The notes under the pieces are model-generated. The model was not told the DNA's origin, made no database searches, and saw only the letters and a program-made list of their open reading frames with translations. A stretch of DNA of 64,000 nt from Zizania palustris (Eukaryota > Streptophyta > Magnoliopsida > Poales > Poaceae). Below, in pieces: positions 58,700 through 64,000 of this stretch; positions within the stretch are counted from its first letter, which is position 1; the number at the start of each line of letters is the position of its first letter. The stretch is taken from assembly GCA_019279435.1 (NCBI GenBank), contig JAAALK010000283.1:64462642-64526641 (forward strand), written 5' to 3'. Made by a program: the position numbers and the translations under genes.

Positions 58700-59833
58700 A
58701 CAAGACGGAGGGCAAGCTCGGTCAAGGTTTCGCCACGGTCGATGAACTTCAGGAAATAGACATCAGACTAGGTGACAGACCGAGGCCAACCTTTGTAAGT
58801 GCTCAAGTTACTGATGGAATAAAGAATCAGCTAATCACATTACTACAAGAATATCGGGATTGTTTTGCGTGGGAATATCATGAGATGCTAGGTTTAAGCC
58901 GATCGGTTGTGGAACATCGGCTACCAATAAAGCAAGGGTATCAGTCGTTCAAGCAGTCACCTTGGCGGTTTAAGGCAGAGATATTTCCAGATATCAAGGC
59001 CGAGGTAATGAGGTTGTATGATGCGTGATTCATAAGACCGTGCCGATACGCAGAATGGGTGTCAAACATTGTACCATTATGGAAGAAGAGTGGAAAGCTC
59101 AGAATATGTGTTGACTTCAGAGACTTAAACAAGGCAACCCCGAAAGACGAATACCCAATGCTGATCATGAATCTGTTAGTGGATGCCGCATCGGGTCATA
59201 AGATCATTAGCTTCATGGACGGGAATGCAGACTATAATCAGATTTTCATGGTTAACGAAGACATCCACAAGATGGCCTTCTAGTGTCCGGGCATTATCGG
59301 AGTATGAATGGGTGGTGATGACCTTCGGCTTGAAGAACGCCGGAGCAACCTACTAGAGATCCATGAACTATATTTTTCATGATTTGATCGGCCTATTAGT
59401 CGAGATATACATCGATAACGTCGTGGTCAAGTCAAGCAATGTCCAAGACCACGTGGCCGATCTACGCCAAGTCCTAGAGAGGGCTCATAAATATGGATTG
59501 AAAATTAATCCCGAAAAATATGCCTTTGATGTTTCGGCGGGGAAGTTCCTGGGCTTTATTATGCACGAAAGAGGGATCAAGATCAGCCAACGCAGTATCA
59601 AAGCCATTAGAAACACCCAACCCCCCGCCGATAAAATCGAATTCCAATCACTAATCGGGAAGATAAATTTCCTCAGAAGATTTATAGCCAACCTCTCAAA
59701 AAAGATAGAGCCATTCACCCCACTGTTGAAGTTGAAGCCCGACCAGGAATTTGCATGGGGAGATAAGCAACAGAGTGGTTTTGATGAAATCAAAGAGTAC
59801 CTAAGTTCGCCACTAGTGCTAATGCCGCCATAG
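58700..59833 (+). pseudogene. Tat gypsy reverse transcriptase remnant
   Basis: Frames from 58700 read VDELQEIDIRLGDRPRPTF, LLQEYRDCFAWEYHEMLGL, PWRF, then RICVDFRDLNKATPKDEYPM, VMTFGLKNAGATY, and EIYIDNVVVKS, where the catalytic YIDD is changed to YIDN. After that, GLKINPEKYAFDVSAGKFLGF and INFLRRFIANLSKKIEPF. Stops occur near 59026, 59281 and 59831. The changed catalytic residue and the stops make it inactive. Confidence 0.85.
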
Positions 59834-60800
59834 AAGGGGACCCCTTTCAAGTTGTATCTATCGGTCGATTATGAGGTCATCGACATGGTGTTGATTCAGG
59901 AAGTCGATAAGAGGGAAAGGATGATTTTCTATCTAAGCAGAAGGCTCCTAGACGCTTAAACTCAGTACCTAGCGGTGGAACAGTATTGTTTATGCTTGTA
60001 ACGTAGTCTGCAAGGCCGATGTCATTAAATATATGCTATTGGCCCCAATATTGAAGGGACATATCGGAAAATGGGTTCTCGCTCTAACTGAATTTGATCT
60101 TAGGTATGAATTGACTAAAGCAATGAAAGGGCAAGCAGTAACTGATTTCATAGTTCAACACAGGGACAAGATGGTGACCCATGTGGAGATGGTACCATGG
60201 ACATTGTTTTTCGACGGATCAGTATGCCGACACGAATGCAGTATCGTCCTGGTGATCATCTCCCCTTAGGGGGCATCATTTGAATTCACGTACACCATCA
60301 AGCCTTTCTCCACCAACAATTAGGCTGAATATGAAGCTGTGCTAAAAGGAATGCAGGTATTGAAAGAAGTGGGTGCTGATATAGTTGAAATTCTTGGGGA
60401 TTCTCTGCTGGTCATGAGACATTTGTTAGAAGAATATGAGTGCAAGGATGATGTACTAAGAGAATACTATGATCGGTGCCGAGTTGTGATAACAAGCTTC
60501 CAAAGCGTGGTTTTCACCCACATCCCAAGAGAGCCGAACTCGTAGGCTAACGATTTAGCCCTGGCAACGTCAGGATACAAGCCGATGGCTAGGTCAATCG
60601 AGGTCAAAGTCGTAGAGATAGAGGTCGATGATTGGAGGTATGATATTATTAACTATCTAAAGGACCCTTCGATATCGACGCCAAGAAAGCTTAGGTATCA
60701 GGCAACAAGGTATGTCATGCTCAGCGAGGATTTATACCGTTGGACGACCGATGGGGTCCTCCTCAAATGCATAGGCGTCGAAGAGGCAAAGTGGTGATGT
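59834..60800 (+). pseudogene. Tat gypsy double RNase H remnant
   Basis: The first region (59840-60170) has FKLYLSVDYEVIDMVLIQE and IFYLSRRLLDA followed by stops. The second (60180-60560) has MVPWTLFFDGSVC, AEYEAVLKGMQVLKEVGA and LLEEYECKDDVLREYYDRC, the archaeal-type RNase H typical of Tat elements. Stops break both. Confidence 0.75.
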
Positions 60801-61900
60801 GCGAGGTTCATGATGGTATATGCGGGACACACCAGTTGGCCTAGAAAATGAAATGGTTACTACTGAGGGCAGGTTATTGTTGGCCGACTATGGTGGAGGA
60901 CTGCATAACATACAACAAGGGATGTCAAGATTGCTAGAAATTTAAAGCCATCTAGAGGGAACCTGCATCGGTAATAAACCCTATAATTAAACCTTGACCC
61001 TTCAGCGGGTGGGGCATCGATATGATCGGCCAAATCTACCCAACGTCAAGCAAAGGTGACAAGTTCATAATAGCAACCACTGATTATTTCACAAAATAGG
61101 TAGAGGTCGTTCCACTCAAGAAAGTTACGTCTGTCGATGCCATCGAGTTTATCAAGGAACACATAATATACCGGTTTGGGATCCCATAGACCATCACCAC
61201 GGATCAGGGGACAATTTTCATATCAGAGGAGTTTCAGCAGTTCACAGCCGGTATGGGGATCAAACTTTTAAATTCACCATCATATTACGCGCAAGACAAC
61301 GAGCAAGCAGAGGCATCCAATAAGGGTTTGATTAAGTTGATAAAGCGCAAGATCAGTGAGCAGCTGAGGCATTGGCACTAGTCCCTATCAGAGGCACATT
61401 GGGCTTATCGGATGGCATGTCACGGATCCACTCAAGTGTCGTCGTATCTGCTAGTGTACGACCATGAGGCCATATTGCCATGGGAGAATAATATCGGATC
61501 AAGAAGGATCACACTACAGGACCAGCTTACAGTCGATGACTATTATAACCTAATGACAGATGGTCTAGACAACCTAGCGCAGGTCCAATTAAAATCTCTC
61601 GAGAAGATTGAGGAAAATAAATCAAGGGTCGCTAGGTTCTACAATAAGAAGGTAGTTCCAAAATCATTCGAATAAGGAGAGCTTGTATGGAAACTTATCC
61701 TACCGATCGGATCTAAAGATAATCGGTTCGGTAAGTGGTCCCTAATTGGGAAGGACCATTTCGGATACATCGAGCGGTGCTTGGTAACACTTATTTGCTC
61801 GAAGAACTAGACGAGGAGGTGTTCGGGAAGACATTGAATGGAAAATATCTGAAGATATACTGAGTGTATGGATAAACGCCTAGACACCTTCGTGCAAGAC
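60790..61900 (+). pseudogene. Tat gypsy integrase remnant
   Basis: An HHCC-like zinc part (CEVHDG...GTH, NKGCQDC) at 60800-60940 is followed by ATTDYFTK, VEVVPLKKVTSVDAIEFI, ITTDQGTIF and a SYYAQDNEQAEASNKGLI stretch that keeps the core-domain order D, D, E. A frame at 61412-61675 includes AHWAYRMACHGSTQ and ENKSRVARFYNKKV. Stops are frequent. Confidence 0.8.
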
Positions 61901-62279
61901 AACCAATACCAATTATATCGCCTTCAGATGGCCGATGTCATGGTATCATATGCTGGGAAGAAAACGCAGTTCAAGACCAAACCATATAAAACTTAGCAAC
62001 ATATATACATTCGGTTTTTCAGATTTCAAGGAAAAAATATCACAGGCAACTGTCTGGCAGACTCCCTTCGGCTTCGCCTTCAAGACGACTCCTCTCACCA
62101 ATGTCTGATCGAAGATCCTCGGTGAGGACGACAGTCTAGGGCCGCCTTCCGTTCACCCACACCGTAGGAGTAGGGCGACCAGCGCCCAAGTTTAGGACGG
62201 CCGATACTGGCCCATACTGTATCGACCAACTGCTTAAGCTCGCTAGGGGGGCATCATGATCGTCATCCTACAAAAGGCA

Positions 62280-63970
62280 AGTTTAATCTGAAATAGCAAC
62301 AGGGAATAAGCAGAGAGGGGAGTCAAAGCGCACTACCTTAGGGTCCGCATCGACGTCGTCCGTATGAAGCCGCACCCGGTAGATCAGCGAGGAACGATTG
62401 AAGATATGTTGTTTCATCTCGCTCCACCATCGGCGGAAGGCCACGGAGGTTGCCCGATAGGTCATCTAGGAAGCAAGGTCCCCAGTACGAATTACATCGA
62501 TCATCAGATAAAGGTGACGCTGCTCCTAGGAACTTGTGACTCTCCCGTGGGTCTGAATCTGATCGATGAAGAAAAGGTGGGGCGGGAGTTGACCAAAGCC
62601 CAATTGGCGAGAGAATACCAATGCGTGGTAAAATTCATAGGAGGTCTGATGAGGGCGTTCATCGGTGAAGTCGATGGGAAGCAAGCAAGGAGAAGTGGCG
62701 GCCAAAAATATGCTAAGGGATGTATCATCCCGGGACACATCGAGAAAAACTAGCCGGTTGGGGAGTGTGTACTCTAAATAGAAGCCAAAGGGAAACCAGA
62801 TGGTCCGATTAAAGAATCCAAGATAGAAACTCTTAAAGGAAGCGACTAAATCCGCGAAGGAAAAAGGAATGGTAGGAGGATACATTGCCGCCTTGCCTAA
62901 AGAAGAGCAAAAACGATGAGTGGGGACGATCGATTCGGGAAAATAGGTAGGAAAAGCGATTGGCTAAAAGGGGTTCTTCCAGTAGCATTGGCGGTATAAA
63001 CATTAAGCCAAAGATGGAGAAACCACCAATGGCCTCTGGGTTGATCGACGACTTTATCGGTCGATAGGTTGGCCGATACAAGATGAAGGAGACGATAGAT
63101 CGCTCCGAGGAGGTACCGACCGAGTGGGATCTGCACATGAGCAACAAGCTGTTCGACCGATATACAAAAGACAAACTCTTCCAACAAGAGGTTCAAGAAG
63201 GAGATGTGTTCAACAATATCTACGAGGCCATTTTTATTGTTGTGCCTCGCGATATAGAGGTCCCAGCTATCGGCTGGCGTAACACTGAGAAGAGAAGAGG
63301 GTTGTAAGCGAAAGGAGAATGGATTGGCCGGCGAGTCGATATCTAAACATGTCAAAAAAATGGATGTTAAGCAAGGAAGGACTCATTGTCCATGACCAAA
63401 AATGAAAGCATTCAGGGCATCCGACCAAAAGTAGAAGGATGCGGCCAACATTGGCTCGTTCAGATACAGCTTGGCAAGGGAGAGGTCGATGTAGTGGCCG
63501 ATGTCAATGTCATCCCAAAGGGGGCGATAGACGACCGATACCCTAAGGTACAAGTCACGCCAGCCATAGATAGGAGAAGGAGAGTAATCAAAACCATAGC
63601 CCTGGTCAAAGGAGTGCATGGGGGAACACATAAAAGGAATCCTACGAGTCTCGGTGTTTATGAAATCGGTAGGGTCCAAGTTGCCCATAGGTCCCAAAAA
63701 GAAATTGGAAGGGTGAGTAACTATAGGGAAAAGGATTTGATCTTGCAGATTCTACAAAAGGAAGGAAGAAAGTACACCATAAGGAAAAATGAACCAAGAA
63801 AAGCTGAAGAGACAAAAGGGATAAAATGTTGGGGACTTACCATATGGATCACGTGAATGCTGGCCATCTTGTTGTAACCGGAGCATGTGACGGTAAGGAA
63901 GAAGAAGGTGATGATCGGTGGTGATCGTAAAGGAGTACTGGAAGCCGGCGGCGGTAAGTTCAGAGGGGTA
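62280..63970 (-). pseudogene. Antisense ORF with plant-mobile-domain-like region
   Basis: Minus-strand frames 63697-63383, 63355-62897 and 62885-62526 are longer and better conserved than anything on the plus strand here. They read RRIPFMCSPMHSFDQGYGFD, YLNEPMLAASFYFWSDALNA, HISFLNLLLEEFVFC, GRYLLGAIYRLLHLVSANLS and GHWWFLHLWLNVY. The WSDALNAFIF and GRYLLGAIYRLLH / WWFLHLWLN blocks resemble the plant mobile domain (aminotransferase-like PMD) proteins. Such an antisense gene downstream of integrase is known in Tat elements, as I recall from memory. Frameshifts are present. A further small frame near 63860 (MASIHVIHM) may be an upstream exon. Confidence 0.6.
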
Positions 63971-64000
63971 GAAGTAGAAATAGTCGACAGAAAGCGCGAA

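Larger units (their letters stand above)
56975..64000 (+). mobile_element. Decayed Tat-lineage gypsy element, truncated by the window end
   Basis: The order is: an LTR from about 56975 with an internal tandem duplication, a leader at 58563-58579, then RT, two RNase H regions, integrase, and an antisense ORF region. The two RNase H regions and the antisense ORF point to the Tat/Ogre lineage. Gag and protease are absent: the leader passes within about 150 bp into the pre-RT region. The 3' LTR is not in the window. All frames have stops. Confidence 0.75.

Overview
This window is nuclear DNA of a grass (Poaceae). The evidence is three recognisable plant genes with monocot-style GC-rich coding sequence (an atypical HLH regulator of the PRE/ILI family, an HVA22/TB2-DP1 family membrane protein and a class I TCP transcription factor), separated by dense nested transposable elements of the kinds typical of grass genomes. 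I cannot name the species. From memory, rice also has an ILI gene next to TCP genes on chromosome 2, so this may be the orthologous gene block, but I could not check that.

Layout. 1-5,200 is intergenic, with a Tourist-like MITE (1237-1520), a GC-rich tract without a credible gene (about 2000-4080), a 39-bp tandem duplication and a small CACTA element (4255-4924) packed with short inverted repeats. About 5,200-11,060 is a decayed repeat whose ends resemble each other. It is interrupted by a 5'-truncated Tekay-type gypsy copy (chromodomain end plus a 2.8-kb LTR, 6016-9391). A near-complete Ty3/gypsy Tekay chromovirus occupies 11220-23632: two 3.4-kb LTRs, CTTAT target duplications, a primer site, an extra 259-codon ORF before gag, and a gag-pol frame with a single internal stop. 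About 23,640-31,640 is another decayed LTR element carrying a putative 'gypsy type transposon' (Transposase_28-like) gag. A solo LTR of the Tekay family splits it (26036-29416), and a hAT element (29419-29978) sits at the end of that solo LTR. Each insertion is dated relative to the other by its target duplications.

32,495-33,121 is the ILI gene (two exons, plus strand). 34,050-35,350 holds a CACTA remnant with a nested hAT MITE and a short Helitron-like element. 36,273-39,584 is the five-exon HVA22-like gene on the minus strand; its third intron holds a 330-bp solo LTR inside a tandem duplication. 40,560-43,990 is AT-rich intergenic DNA. 43,998-49,830 is a dead L1-type LINE. 49,840-52,200 is a mosaic of Tat-type gypsy pieces. 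53,313-54,482 is the single-exon TCP gene. From about 56,975 to the window end lies a heavily mutated Tat-lineage gypsy element that lacks gag and protease, keeps RT, two RNase H regions and integrase remnants, and carries a plant-mobile-domain-like reading frame in antisense orientation downstream of integrase.

The three host genes do not form a pathway. ILI proteins are non-DNA-binding HLH partners in brassinosteroid/gibberellin growth control, TCP class I proteins are DNA-binding growth regulators, and HVA22 proteins are stress-linked ER/vesicle membrane proteins. The points most worth a second look are the extra ORF and structured LTR blocks of the Tekay element, the antisense ORF of the Tat element, and the truncated Tekay copy with an unusually long direct repeat at its borders.
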